DNA from: Granulicella aggregans
Lineage (GTDB): Bacteria > Acidobacteriota > Terriglobia > Terriglobales > Acidobacteriaceae
Reading direction: 5' to 3'
Assembly (NCBI RefSeq): GCF_014203275.1
Contig: NZ_JACHIP010000002.1
Location: forward strand, 372,001 to 436,000
DNA length: 64,000 nucleotides
Part shown: positions 6,725 to 16,700 of the stretch, piece by piece
How the letters are laid out: every line of letters starts with the position of its first letter
How positions within the stretch are numbered: position 1 is the stretch's first letter
Notes under the pieces: generated by a model
The model's input: only the letters and a program-made list of their open reading frames with translations
Told to the model about the DNA's origin: nothing
Database searches by the model: none
Position numbers and translations under genes: made by a program

Positions 6725-9700
6725 CTAAAGTCCAAGTCGTTCCTGCGTTGGCTTGTAGTCAAAATGATGCGGTTGCGCCTGTTCGCCGGAGCGCGAACGG
6801 TCGTTCCACTCCAGCTCATAACGCAGGTTCTCGCGGGTCAGCGGATAGCTCTGTTGATTGCCGTAAGGGTAAGCGCTCATGCCATGAAAGGGCATCTGCG
6901 AGACGGTGTAGGGACTGGCTTCGTAGAAATCCATGTCCTTCACATATCCATTGACATAGAAGAGATAGTCGCGGCGCCATCCTGGCGAGAGCGGCGGAAG
7001 CGAAGAGTTATCAAATTGCACCTCGATCTCCTCGCCGCTACCGAAGACGACGTATCGGTTATCCGCAGCCTCTAGAAGCGGTGTCACATCGCCATAGCGC
7101 GTGTAGTTCCCGCGCTGCCAGAAGAAGGGGCCCGTGGCGCTGATCTGGTTGTAGTCGTAGGTCAGATCGCCGGGATTGTCACGCTCGATCTGTTTCGGAT
7201 ATCCGCGAAACGCAAGGTTGCCGCCATGCAGTGGGAGCTCCGTCGTGCGTGCCTTGCGAGGATCCTCTGCGTTATCCACCAGAATCTTGTCCCAATAGAT
7301 TTGCAGGTTTGTACGAAGGCGGACGCGCCGTGTACCCACGGGTAGTCTGCCGGTAAGATCTGCAACGATCGTGCGCTGCAGGCCGGCGGGAAAGCCGAGG
7401 TCTTTGATGATCGTCTTCCAGCTTCCATCGGGAAGCTGCGCTTCGAGCGATGGCGACTGCGGCGTCAGTCCGGCCTGCCATGCTGCATACATCGAGTTGG
7501 CCGTGAAGTACTCGATGTAGCCGGTGAGAAAGAGACGCAATGGCTGGGCCTGTTTCCAGTCGCCCAAATCCAGAGTGAGTTGATGCTCATTGGTGAAGCC
7601 TGCATAGCGAAGCACATCGAAGTCGCGCACGTAGCGGTGATCCTCGTCCGATAGCAGCTGTCGAACATCGTTGCCGTGATCGTCCCACGCTCCCTCCGGT
7701 ACATGGGCATGGCTGGACGCGACTACCAGCTTGCCCGAGGCAAAGGGAGGCTCATCGAGGAACGCCTCTTCGGGATAGGCTTCGGTGCCCGCCGGATGAT
7801 CGATCGCTACGAGCTTTACCTGGTCGATGTAGTTGACCTCTTCCATGGGCTCGCCAAAGCGTAGAGAGAGCAGCCCATCGTGCGCCTTCAACTGGTCGCC
7901 GCGCACCCGCACCCACTCGTCGGGATCGGCGATGTTCTTCTCCGTTGGAGAGATCCAGTGCCCGACAACGCCGGCGCCAATCACGTCACTGATGAACTCG
8001 TAGCGCTCTCCGTTCCAGGTGAAGAGCGTCGGGCAGGAGCTCCCACGGCGGTCGAGCTCTGTAATCACCGACGGCTTCGCGGAAGGCTTGTCGATCTCAT
8101 CCTGCGGTACGCCGGTGGGCCATAAGAGGCGTACCACATCCGCGGTCTCCGCCGTGCCTAAGCCTGCGAGCAGCTCTAGGTCGCCCTGGCTGGCGAGCCC
8201 GGCGCTGCCGGTGATCTCGAAGTGCTGTGGCTGGCCGTTCGCGATGAGCTCGACCTGCGTGCCGATGGCGCTACGGTTGTCCGCAAGGCCCTGCAAGGCC
8301 AAGCGCAGCGCATGATGACGGCTGTCGCCGGAGTTGTGCAGCACCAGAGGCGTTCGTCCAACGCGGCCGATGATCAGATCGGCGACGCCTCGCTGCTCTG
8401 TATCCACAGCGATCACCGACTCCGCTTCAGACAGATCGATGCCCTTCAGCCCAAGATGCTCTGAATCATCTTCGAAGCAGCGAGGACCGCAGTTGCGTAA
8501 GACGCGGAGTTGGCGCGTCCCGCTTACATCCACCAGCACTGCCAGGTCAACGAAGCCGTCGTTGTCGACATCGAACGCCGCCAGGCCAAAGGCCCCGGTA
8601 GCTCCCTTTAGCGGCACGGGGATGCGCTCGAAGAGGGCTTTGCTGGGATCCTCGCTACCGGTGTTGCTCCATACGCTAAGTCCTGGAGCGCCCACGTGCG
8701 TGACGGCGATGTCCATGCGTCCCGTCTTTTCGAAGTCCGCTGTAACGATGCCTCGCGTCGGGCCCAACGCATCGCGGTAAAGCGGCTGCGCGCGAAAGGC
8801 TCCTTCCCTCTGGTTGAAGTAGAGCTCTGGTGAGGGCGCCATGCCTGTCGTGATGAGGTCCACCGCGCGGTCGCTGTTGATGTCGGACAGGATTGCCGCC
8901 GAGGTGGACGAAGAGCCGCTGAGCCCTGTCTCTTTGGTCCACTGGGTAAAAGTTCCGTCTCCGTTATTTCGCCACAGAATGTTGTTGCCCTCTTGTCCGC
9001 TGCCAGTTAGCAGAAGGTCGAGGTCACCGTCGTGGTCAAAGTCAACAAAGGAGAGACCCGAGGGCTGATTCAGGCCTGTCACACCGGACCCCTGTGTCAC
9101 GTCTTTGAAGCGGCCCGGCCCTTGATTGAGGAGCAACACGATGCGGTTAGTGAAAGCTATGGCGAGGTCTGGAGTACCGTCATCGTTGAAGTCGCCAACA
9201 GCGCAGGCAATGGCTTTCCCAGCGCCCGATGCATCGAGTCCGGTATCCTTGAGAGTCTTCTCGACCAGGTGTCCGTCGTGAATCTGCCATGCGTGCAAGG
9301 GTTGGTTTCCGTTGCCCATACTCAAAATCGTCTTGCGATGATCCCCGAAGAGATCCAGAACGCAGAGTCCTGCGCCATGTTGCAATGCTGGATCAGGACT
9401 GTCGGGCCTGAGATCAGTGTCACCTGCATCAAGAGGGAGTACCGTGAAGGCCACGTTGCCCAGCGGTTCAACGCTTGGGAGGCTGGAGCGCAGCTCCTGG
9501 GCCATGGCATTTCGCCCTTGCTCTCCGTAGATCGAATTCACTGTACGGCCACGGCCATCCTTGCTTAGTTGCTGGAAGCGCGTGAAGTGGAGACGGGCCT
9601 TGTCGGCAGAGCCGCGATGCTGCAACATTCGCGCCAGGCCAAACTCCGCTGAAGCGTGTGCCGGATTGAGTTCGATGGCGCGTTCGAACGCCCTTTGAGC

Positions 9701-10255
9701 TACGTCGTCCTTCTTAAGTATCGCGGCAGTGCTGCCCAGGAAGTACCATCCATCGGCATCCCGAGGATCAAGCTCCAACGCGCGTTGAAACGCCTCCAGA
9801 GCAGCATCGGGGCGGGCCATTCTGAAATAGAGGAGGCCCAGGCAATAGGCGGCGCGCGCATCCGTTGGCACAGACTTCTGCACCTTCAGTAGAAGCTCCT
9901 CCGCCTCGGCATCCTTCTGTTGATAGAGAAGTGTTATGCCTTCATTCAAGAGAGGCGCGGGGTCTTCCGGAGCGAGGGTTCTCGCTGCCCGAAAACGAAT
10001 GAGAGCACGGTCAGGAAGCTGTTGCGTCAGCATGGCAACGCCGGCGTTGTTCTCCCGAATTGCCTTTTCTCTGGCTTCTTCTTTGGCCGGATGATGCACG
10101 GTAGCGGCTATCGCCTGCGCCGCGATAGCGCTGGACATCGAACTCACGATCACACCCGCAAATAGAAGCAGGCGCGCACCGCGCGAGAGGGCGGTGCGGA
10201 GAATCCCAGCCACAACAGGCGCAGGTTGCGTTGCATCGTCGATGGTCTGGAGCAT
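6725..10255 (-). CDS. Secreted TPR + FG-GAP (VCBS) + ASPIC/UnbV protein
   Basis: About 1176 residues. An N-terminal hydrophobic segment acts as export signal. TPR repeats follow at about 50-210 (ARAAYCLGLLYFRMARPDAALEAF, ALELDP, AFERAIELNP). Next come FG-GAP/VCBS propeller repeats with Asp-rich loops (DFNDDGTPDLAIAF, DFDHDGDLDLLLTG, DINSDRAVDLI, DVDNDGFVDLAVLV). An ASPIC/UnbV-like segment (SAIGTQVELIANGQ, LLWPTGVPQDEI) and a long C-terminal region complete it. Such CRTAC1-like proteins are abundant in acidobacteria, and their function is unknown. ATG at 10255 has GAGG 9 nt upstream; a TTG at 10273 is the alternative. Confidence 0.8.
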   Translation of the reverse strand: MLQTIDDATQPAPVVAGILRTALSRGARLLLFAGVIVSSMSSAIAAQAIAATVHHPAKEEAREKAIRENNAGVAMLTQQLPDRALIRFRAARTLAPEDPAPLLNEGITLLYQQKDAEAEELLLKVQKSVPTDARAAYCLGLLYFRMARPDAALEAFQRALELDPRDADGWYFLGSTAAILKKDDVAQRAFERAIELNPAHASAEFGLARMLQHRGSADKARLHFTRFQQLSKDGRGRTVNSIYGEQGRNAMAQELRSSLPSVEPLGNVAFTVLPLDAGDTDLRPDSPDPALQHGAGLCVLDLFGDHRKTILSMGNGNQPLHAWQIHDGHLVEKTLKDTGLDASGAGKAIACAVGDFNDDGTPDLAIAFTNRIVLLLNQGPGRFKDVTQGSGVTGLNQPSGLSFVDFDHDGDLDLLLTGSGQEGNNILWRNNGDGTFTQWTKETGLSGSSSTSAAILSDINSDRAVDLITTGMAPSPELYFNQREGAFRAQPLYRDALGPTRGIVTADFEKTGRMDIAVTHVGAPGLSVWSNTGSEDPSKALFERIPVPLKGATGAFGLAAFDVDNDGFVDLAVLVDVSGTRQLRVLRNCGPRCFEDDSEHLGLKGIDLSEAESVIAVDTEQRGVADLIIGRVGRTPLVLHNSGDSRHHALRLALQGLADNRSAIGTQVELIANGQPQHFEITGSAGLASQGDLELLAGLGTAETADVVRLLWPTGVPQDEIDKPSAKPSVITELDRRGSSCPTLFTWNGERYEFISDVIGAGVVGHWISPTEKNIADPDEWVRVRGDQLKAHDGLLSLRFGEPMEEVNYIDQVKLVAIDHPAGTEAYPEEAFLDEPPFASGKLVVASSHAHVPEGAWDDHGNDVRQLLSDEDHRYVRDFDVLRYAGFTNEHQLTLDLGDWKQAQPLRLFLTGYIEYFTANSMYAAWQAGLTPQSPSLEAQLPDGSWKTIIKDLGFPAGLQRTIVADLTGRLPVGTRRVRLRTNLQIYWDKILVDNAEDPRKARTTELPLHGGNLAFRGYPKQIERDNPGDLTYDYNQISATGPFFWQRGNYTRYGDVTPLLEAADNRYVVFGSGEEIEVQFDNSSLPPLSPGWRRDYLFYVNGYVKDMDFYEASPYTVSQMPFHGMSAYPYGNQQSYPLTRENLRYELEWNDRSRSGEQAQPHHFDYKPTQERLGL

Positions 10256-10332
10256 GGGCAAGAGCCTCGCCAATTCCTCGCTAGGCTGCCCCAGAGTCTA
10301 ACAAAAAACACCGCAGCTGGAGTCTACGGGGC

Positions 10333-13300
10333 CTACTCTGACGCTCCCTCCACTGCGATACCAGAGTTGAGCATGAACACCAGATCGCAGGTTGAACTCT
10401 TCTTGCCGCAGTACACCACCGCATCGCGCAGTACGCGCGCGGACGATCCGGCGGGTTCCGCGCCGGGCAGACGCAGCGACTTCGACTCGTCCAGCAGGGG
10501 CTTCAGCTTTGCGTCGCCGGAGACGAGCATGGCTGCGGCGACGCCTTCGGCGTTCAACTGCAGACGCACCGTGCCGCCACCCTCCGCGCCAGCACCGTTC
10601 TTCACGTGGTAGCTGCGAAGGTCCTGCATTGACGTGGGAAAGCCTTCACCGCTGGCCGCCTTGACCCCGGCCTTCTCGAGGCGCGCAATGGCCGCGGTCA
10701 CTTCGGCATAGTCCTGCTTCGCATCGGCAGCGTGCTCAGCCTCCTTCGCAAGCCGGTATATCCATAGCGCATCTGGATTGCGGTCCAGCCCCTCGAAGGC
10801 CTGCGCCAGGTGATTGCCGACGATTACGCTTTCCTGAGAGAACCATGCTGCGCGCAGGTAGGGCTCGGCCTCCTTAGGCTTGCTCTCCAGCAGCAGGATG
10901 TACCCCAGCGTGTCCCACGAGGCGACGAGGTTCGACGAATCAGCGAAGGCCTTCGTATTCGCCACTTCCAAAATATGCGAGGCGGTCGCCTTTTCGAGCA
11001 GATCGACCGAGCGGCGCGACTGCGTCTCCGCGAACGGAAGATCGATCTTCGTCTCCGACAGTACATAGACGTTGTTGTTGATGACATCAGGATCGTCGCT
11101 ACCGTCCATCGCTTTCTTCGCGGCCATGGCGGCTTCTTCGTTGCGATGCAGTTCGTATAGAGTGCTTGCCACCTGCGAGGCGATCGCACGATTGTCAGGC
11201 TGGCGCGCCTGCAGATCGCGCAAAACTCCGAGCGCATGCATGTAGTCATTCTGCCTCTCAAGCACGTAGACTCGCATCTGCTGAACGCGATCACCGCTGC
11301 CGCCAAACTTGCTTAGCAACGCTTCGGCATCGCTGTAACGTTGCTTGCTGCTGTACTCCTGGGCCAGACCGAGCACCATCCACGGGTCGTCATCGGGATG
11401 CGCCTTCATCTCCGCTTCGACATCATGGGCTCCGGCGTCGAAGTCGCCGTCCTCCGCCTTGACGAGCCCAAGCATACCCAGCACATAAGGCGCATCCGGC
11501 GAACTCTTCCGTAAAGCTTCGAGGCGGTTGCGAGCCCCACTGAGATCGCGTCGCTGCAGCATGGTGGTGATCTCTGCGAGCTGCTGCCGAACGTCGGATG
11601 GGTTTGAGGAATCAACCGCAGGCATAGCATCTTTGGCCGGCGTGTCCTTTGCCGGCGCGGTGGATGCGCTCTTGGCGGCCTGCTTGTTGATCGTGAGATG
11701 GTCGGGTGGGATGAGCCGCAGATAAGGCTCCCCATCGCTAACAAGAGTGGCCTTCTGAAAGGCGAGGTAGTCCTTCCAGCGGTCACGCGGCAACTTATGT
11801 ACCTTGACGACCAGCTTTCGTTCCGCGATGACCTTCCCGTCGACAAGGCGATAGGTCTTGTCGTAGGTCGCGAACTCCCGGGTGACATGCACCGCGTCGG
11901 GCAGCTCGGCACGATAGCCAGCGGGGAGAGCGACGGTGCTGTGAGCCTCGACGGTTCGCGGCGCCCCAAGATCGATATCGTGCTCTGGTGCCTTCTCGTC
12001 GTTTATTAGAGTGAGTTCAACTGCGGGGAAGAGCGGCAGCGATTGCTTGTTCTCCCACCCGGCGTACTTCTCTCGGCTGTAGTCGTAGCTGATCTTCACG
12101 GGCGCGGCTGCATCGGCCTGGCGCATGTCCGTACCGCTCACCTTGCCTCCAAACCCCATTGCCCCCGAGAGGTACTGCATCGCGTCGTCCCATTGCGCGG
12201 GCGATAGCCGCTGCATCATGGAGCGCAACTCGAGCTCATTGTCTGACCTCGCGGTCAGGACCATGTGGCTCTTCATCAAGCCGTCGCCGTCCAGCGTGCC
12301 CACGGCGGTAAAGTCTTCGTGATAGGCATAGGGCGGGTTGGGCGGAGTCTTCTCCAATGTGGCGGGTGCCTTATCCGGGATGACGAGCGCCTGCTGGTCG
12401 CGGATGACGGGCATCAGCACACGAAAGGGCGCGACCTCCGCTGTGGAATCGAGCCACACTTGCTCTGGCTTGCCCGCCGCGTCAGGCAACTCTACGGTCG
12501 TGATGGCGTGGTTGAAGACGGAAGGTGAGGGCACATCCGTTACCGGCGCGATACCGGCCCCGATGAGCACGGGTGCCGTGGTCATCCCTTTCGCGCGCAG
12601 GAGGCTCTCGAGCAGGGTATCCTTGTCCTTGCAATCGCCGTAGCCGTGGTCCAGCACTTCGTCGGGTGTATGCGGTTGAAAGCGGCCCACACCGAACGAA
12701 AGCGAGATGTAACGAATCTGCGTCGCAACGAAGTGGTAGAGCGCCTCTGCCTGCTCCTGGGGTGTCTTCGCGTTCTTCGTCAGCTCGTCAGCCTTGGCCC
12801 GTACGCTGGCGGTGGGTTGGAGGCGCTGCTCTGCCAGGCTGCGATACCAATCGCCAACCTCGGCCCAGCTATGGAAGGTGGTCCAGGCCACGCTGGGGAG
12901 CTTGCGCCCGTCGGCGTCCTCGTCTGGGTCCTTCACGTCGGCGGCAGTCATCTTGCCGTTCTCGTCGCGTGCGCTGGCCTTGGCCTGCGACGAGGTCCAC
13001 GTCCACACCTGCATCCCGTCGCGCACCACTGGAGTCGTCTTGTGGTTCGGGCTCCAAACCTGAACGTAGGTCTTCTCCGGCACGGAGAGCGTGAGGCTTT
13101 GCTCCAGAACCACACCACCCTGCACCAGGAAGTGCTCTGCCCCCCAGAACTGTCCCGGAGCCTGCGCCTTGGTAAGGACGGTGTGGAACTGATATTCCAG
13201 CCGGTCGCCTGACGCAAGGCTGCGCACAGGCAGGTGCTTCTCTTTCAGGTCCGAGTACATCGGCGCCTCGCGGGTCACTTCGGCGGGCATCTCCATGGCG

Positions 13301-13623
13301 TCGTCGACCGGCGTGTTGATGGTGCTGCCGTCCGGCTTGTGTACGCGTACGAACTCCATCGTCGCGGTCGAATTTGCTGAGGCATACGAGAGATTCAGGA
13401 CGCTGAACTGTCGCGCCACGCCGTCGGACTGAACGCGCACGATCACGTGCTGCACGATGTCTCCGGTGCCGTCGGCCTTCATCGTAGTGGTCGTATCGTA
13501 CCGCTCAAAGACAAACGGCTCATCGCGGTACGGATCGGCGGAGGACGCCGGAGTTTGAGTGCGGGACGGCAGCGGCAGGGTCGCAATTACAGCAGCGGAC
13601 AGGACAATCAGACGGAGTTTCAT
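10333..13623 (-). CDS. DUF3857 / transglutaminase-like / TPR exported protein
   Basis: 1096 residues with a signal peptide (MKLRLIVLSAAVIATLPLPS). Residues about 40-210 match the DUF3857 beta domain. A transglutaminase-like core follows: catalytic Cys in HGYGDCKDKDTLLESLLRAKG, His in SVFNHAITTVELP and Asp in VWLDSTAEV, so the Cys-His-Asp triad looks complete. The C-terminal 400 residues contain TPR-like helices (YVLGMLGLVKAEDGDFDAG, GLAQEYSSKQRYSDAEALL). Likely periplasmic; substrate unknown. It follows the FG-GAP gene on the same strand by 60 bp and may be co-transcribed upstream of it. Confidence 0.85.
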   Translation of the reverse strand: MKLRLIVLSAAVIATLPLPSRTQTPASSADPYRDEPFVFERYDTTTTMKADGTGDIVQHVIVRVQSDGVARQFSVLNLSYASANSTATMEFVRVHKPDGSTINTPVDDAMEMPAEVTREAPMYSDLKEKHLPVRSLASGDRLEYQFHTVLTKAQAPGQFWGAEHFLVQGGVVLEQSLTLSVPEKTYVQVWSPNHKTTPVVRDGMQVWTWTSSQAKASARDENGKMTAADVKDPDEDADGRKLPSVAWTTFHSWAEVGDWYRSLAEQRLQPTASVRAKADELTKNAKTPQEQAEALYHFVATQIRYISLSFGVGRFQPHTPDEVLDHGYGDCKDKDTLLESLLRAKGMTTAPVLIGAGIAPVTDVPSPSVFNHAITTVELPDAAGKPEQVWLDSTAEVAPFRVLMPVIRDQQALVIPDKAPATLEKTPPNPPYAYHEDFTAVGTLDGDGLMKSHMVLTARSDNELELRSMMQRLSPAQWDDAMQYLSGAMGFGGKVSGTDMRQADAAAPVKISYDYSREKYAGWENKQSLPLFPAVELTLINDEKAPEHDIDLGAPRTVEAHSTVALPAGYRAELPDAVHVTREFATYDKTYRLVDGKVIAERKLVVKVHKLPRDRWKDYLAFQKATLVSDGEPYLRLIPPDHLTINKQAAKSASTAPAKDTPAKDAMPAVDSSNPSDVRQQLAEITTMLQRRDLSGARNRLEALRKSSPDAPYVLGMLGLVKAEDGDFDAGAHDVEAEMKAHPDDDPWMVLGLAQEYSSKQRYSDAEALLSKFGGSGDRVQQMRVYVLERQNDYMHALGVLRDLQARQPDNRAIASQVASTLYELHRNEEAAMAAKKAMDGSDDPDVINNNVYVLSETKIDLPFAETQSRRSVDLLEKATASHILEVANTKAFADSSNLVASWDTLGYILLLESKPKEAEPYLRAAWFSQESVIVGNHLAQAFEGLDRNPDALWIYRLAKEAEHAADAKQDYAEVTAAIARLEKAGVKAASGEGFPTSMQDLRSYHVKNGAGAEGGGTVRLQLNAEGVAAAMLVSGDAKLKPLLDESKSLRLPGAEPAGSSARVLRDAVVYCGKKSSTCDLVFMLNSGIAVEGASE

Positions 13624-13703
13624 GGGTGTAACTGCGTGTATAGCAGATTTCGCGCACGTGGTACATGGTTATAGTCGCCGGCGGACCCGGACTGGCACTT
13701 TGA

Positions 13704-16700
13704 CTACTTTATGGCGTCGAGGCCAGGCTGCAGCCATTGCAACGCGGTGTCTGTGATGGATGGAAACTGGGTAGTCAGGACGCCGATCAGAGGCCCGGCC
13801 AGAAATGTCGCAAGGCGAACGTAAAAGTCCGTTCCCAATCGGCCTGGCGTGGTGCTGGCGATGTAGCTGAGGATCTCGTCTCGCTCCATGCCGGCGTAGA
13901 CGTAGGCGACAGCGGAGCCGATCAGCACAAGATTCAGGATGAGCCAGACGCTGACTTCGGTGCGCGGAACGAAGGGGTAAAACGAGATGGCCGAGCAGAC
14001 GGTGATGAAGAGGAAGATCATCGAGAGCGTCATGGTGCGCATGCGGGCGACGATGTTCTGGATGAAGGAGATGTAGTGGTAGGCGACGAACTCCTCCGCA
14101 GCGCGGATTTGCGGATCGTCGCTGAGTGGGATCATCTTGGGATTCTCTTCGCCCCCGGTACCGAGCCCCTCAATGTTGATTGATTCCGTTTCTGTGCACC
14201 AGATCTGAGTAAGCACGTTGGAAACCTCGCCAACGGCGTCGGCGAGAACGTCTCGCAGCATCAGAGACGGAAGAATCTGAGCTGGTTCCTCCACAGGCAT
14301 CGGAGCGGGAGGCGTGAGATGAGAGTTCCATGCGACCTCGCCCACGACGGGAGACTCGATATGCCTGGCGAACTCTTTTCCATAGATGGCCGCCTTCTGA
14401 AGGTATGTGAAGGGGCCGGCACCTTCTGGCGTCGCATCCGTGAGGAGGATCAGCCGGTTAGCAGCATCAAGCTGGTCGCGGAGGAGGTCGTACTGGACGC
14501 GGCGGACGCTCCCGCTGACACTCCAGATAGAGCCCGCCTCGATGGGACGAAGGCGACAGATGGTTCTGAGCAGGCGCAGACGTCCGAGGGCAAGCAGCAG
14601 CTTTCTCAACATGACCCAAGTGGAGTAGAGACGGAGCGCTTCGGTGGCGGTGAAGAGGAGCGCGAGGATGAGGATGCCGTCGACGACGATGTTGAAGCAG
14701 CTACTCTCCAGGCCCAGGAGAGGAAGGTTATGAGTCCAGTTGAAACACACGCACGTCGCGATGAAGAAAAAGATCGGCACGGCGATGATCCGGTTCGAGA
14801 AGCAGAAGGGGTGGGCAAGACGGAGGATCTCTCTGCCAACCGTCTGGCTGATGTGGTTGTTCTCCGGTTCAAGCGTGTTCGGTCCGTCACCTGCGGCTGG
14901 CTGTGAGAAGAAGGTCCGGCCAAACGGACCGATCTGATACCAACCCCCTTCCACTGCATGTTCGTTGCGTAAACGGGGCAAAGTAGGACAGCCCCGGGCT
15001 AGCATTAGGTCTCCCGCGACCGCCTGCCAGTTCCAAAGATAAAAGCCGAAGGTCAGAAGCAGGACCGGGAGCAATGGAGACACACCGTCGGTAATGTGGA
15101 CCATGCGATAGAAACGCGGGACGGCATTGACCTCATCGAGGCGCGAGAGATAACAGAACCAGAACAGGAGGAAGAACACCGTGCAGGATGCTGCCAGGGT
15201 TCCAAGTGTCCGAATGAGGCTGCCTGCGGCCGGCGGTAGACCCAGGCCGTCGAGTCTGCGCTTCCGTCGAACGAACCAGACAATGAGTAGAACGACTGCA
15301 ACAAAGAGAGTTGTGAAGACGGTGTAGATGTAAGCCCTGGAACCGCTAACGAGGGAAAAATCAGGAGGGACGAACGAGACCCCTCCGAGTTCAAAGAGCA
15401 GCATCAACGACAATGAGCAGCCGACGGCGAGCAGGACGCCATGCGCGGGATCTTCGGAGAGACGGAAGACCGAGAAGAGACCATCCGCGGGATTGATGCC
15501 GCCCTGAATCAATCCCCAAACCTGGTAGCCAAGCAGGGCCGAAGCAAGTAACGCGGCGATGATCCAGGGAAGCGGAAGCGAGATCCTGAGCCGGGAATTC
15601 AAGATCCTGGGTTGACCTGAAGTGGACGCGCGTTTGAATTCATAGTGCTGTACAAGAGCGGAGGTCGGAGTCTTCGGGTCCGGCAGCTTCGCGAGTTCTG
15701 CGGGGTCCGGCTCAATGAGATCCAGAACGGTCGAGACGGGCGGAGCCTTCGCGGGAGAGCCGATGGAACAATGGTTGTTTTCATCTTCGAGACACACGCC
15801 GGCGATCTGATCTCTCTTGATGACAGCGATCGGCCAATAGCCGTCACGACCTACGGCCGAGATCCAGGTGGGTGGATGCGTCGCGAAGTCGTTCTTGACC
15901 GTAGTCTCCGGGTGAAACCAGAAGGGATCGGAGAAGTCGGGTGCGGGAAAAGCCCGATACATCCGCAGCGCAGGACATGGGCCAGTCATGTCCAGGCACT
16001 CCGGCGGAGCTTGCTGGGCGGGGATCAGGGGAACGTCCGAAGATTGATCCGTCTGCGGATCGGAGTTTGGGCTCGGCAGGTTCGCACCCTGCAACGTGTA
16101 ACGCGCGGCGAAGTACATGCCCTCCGCGATGTCGCCCTGGAAGACCAAGTGGTTGTGGTTCTGTTCGTCCCACTTATCCTCCGTAATCCGCGACCAATGC
16201 TGAGAGCGTGGCAGCAACGGGTAGCTGGTGATCGAGAGCACGCCGCGAAACTCCGTGGTGTCGATCTCGCGGCGGAAGAGCAGGTCCGAGCCAACCGTGA
16301 CGATGCGTGCCTGCGGGTAAGCGCGGTGGAAGAAGCGGGTCAGGAAAAGGAAGTCGAGCGGGTTGGTGCAACGCAGGATGAGATAGCGGGCGTGATGCGT
16401 TCGCAGGATGCTGACGAGGCCATAGAGATAGGCCTCCTGGTCGATGGCGGCGACGGCGCCATTGGAGCTTGCGATGGTGTCGGTAATCTCGGATTGATCC
16501 GTATCTCCGGGAGCATCGCCATGCAGGATCGGATGGGCGCGCTCCTTGAGGCCCGGTCCGCTACCCGCGAAGACCTCCTGTCTCTCATAGGCATTACGGA
16601 GAGCAGAAATGTCGCGAGGGAAGACGAGATGGATGGGGCGATTGTCCTGGGCGTAGGGAAAGTCGCAGGGAGAATCCGTTTTCTCGCGCGCTGCGTAGGC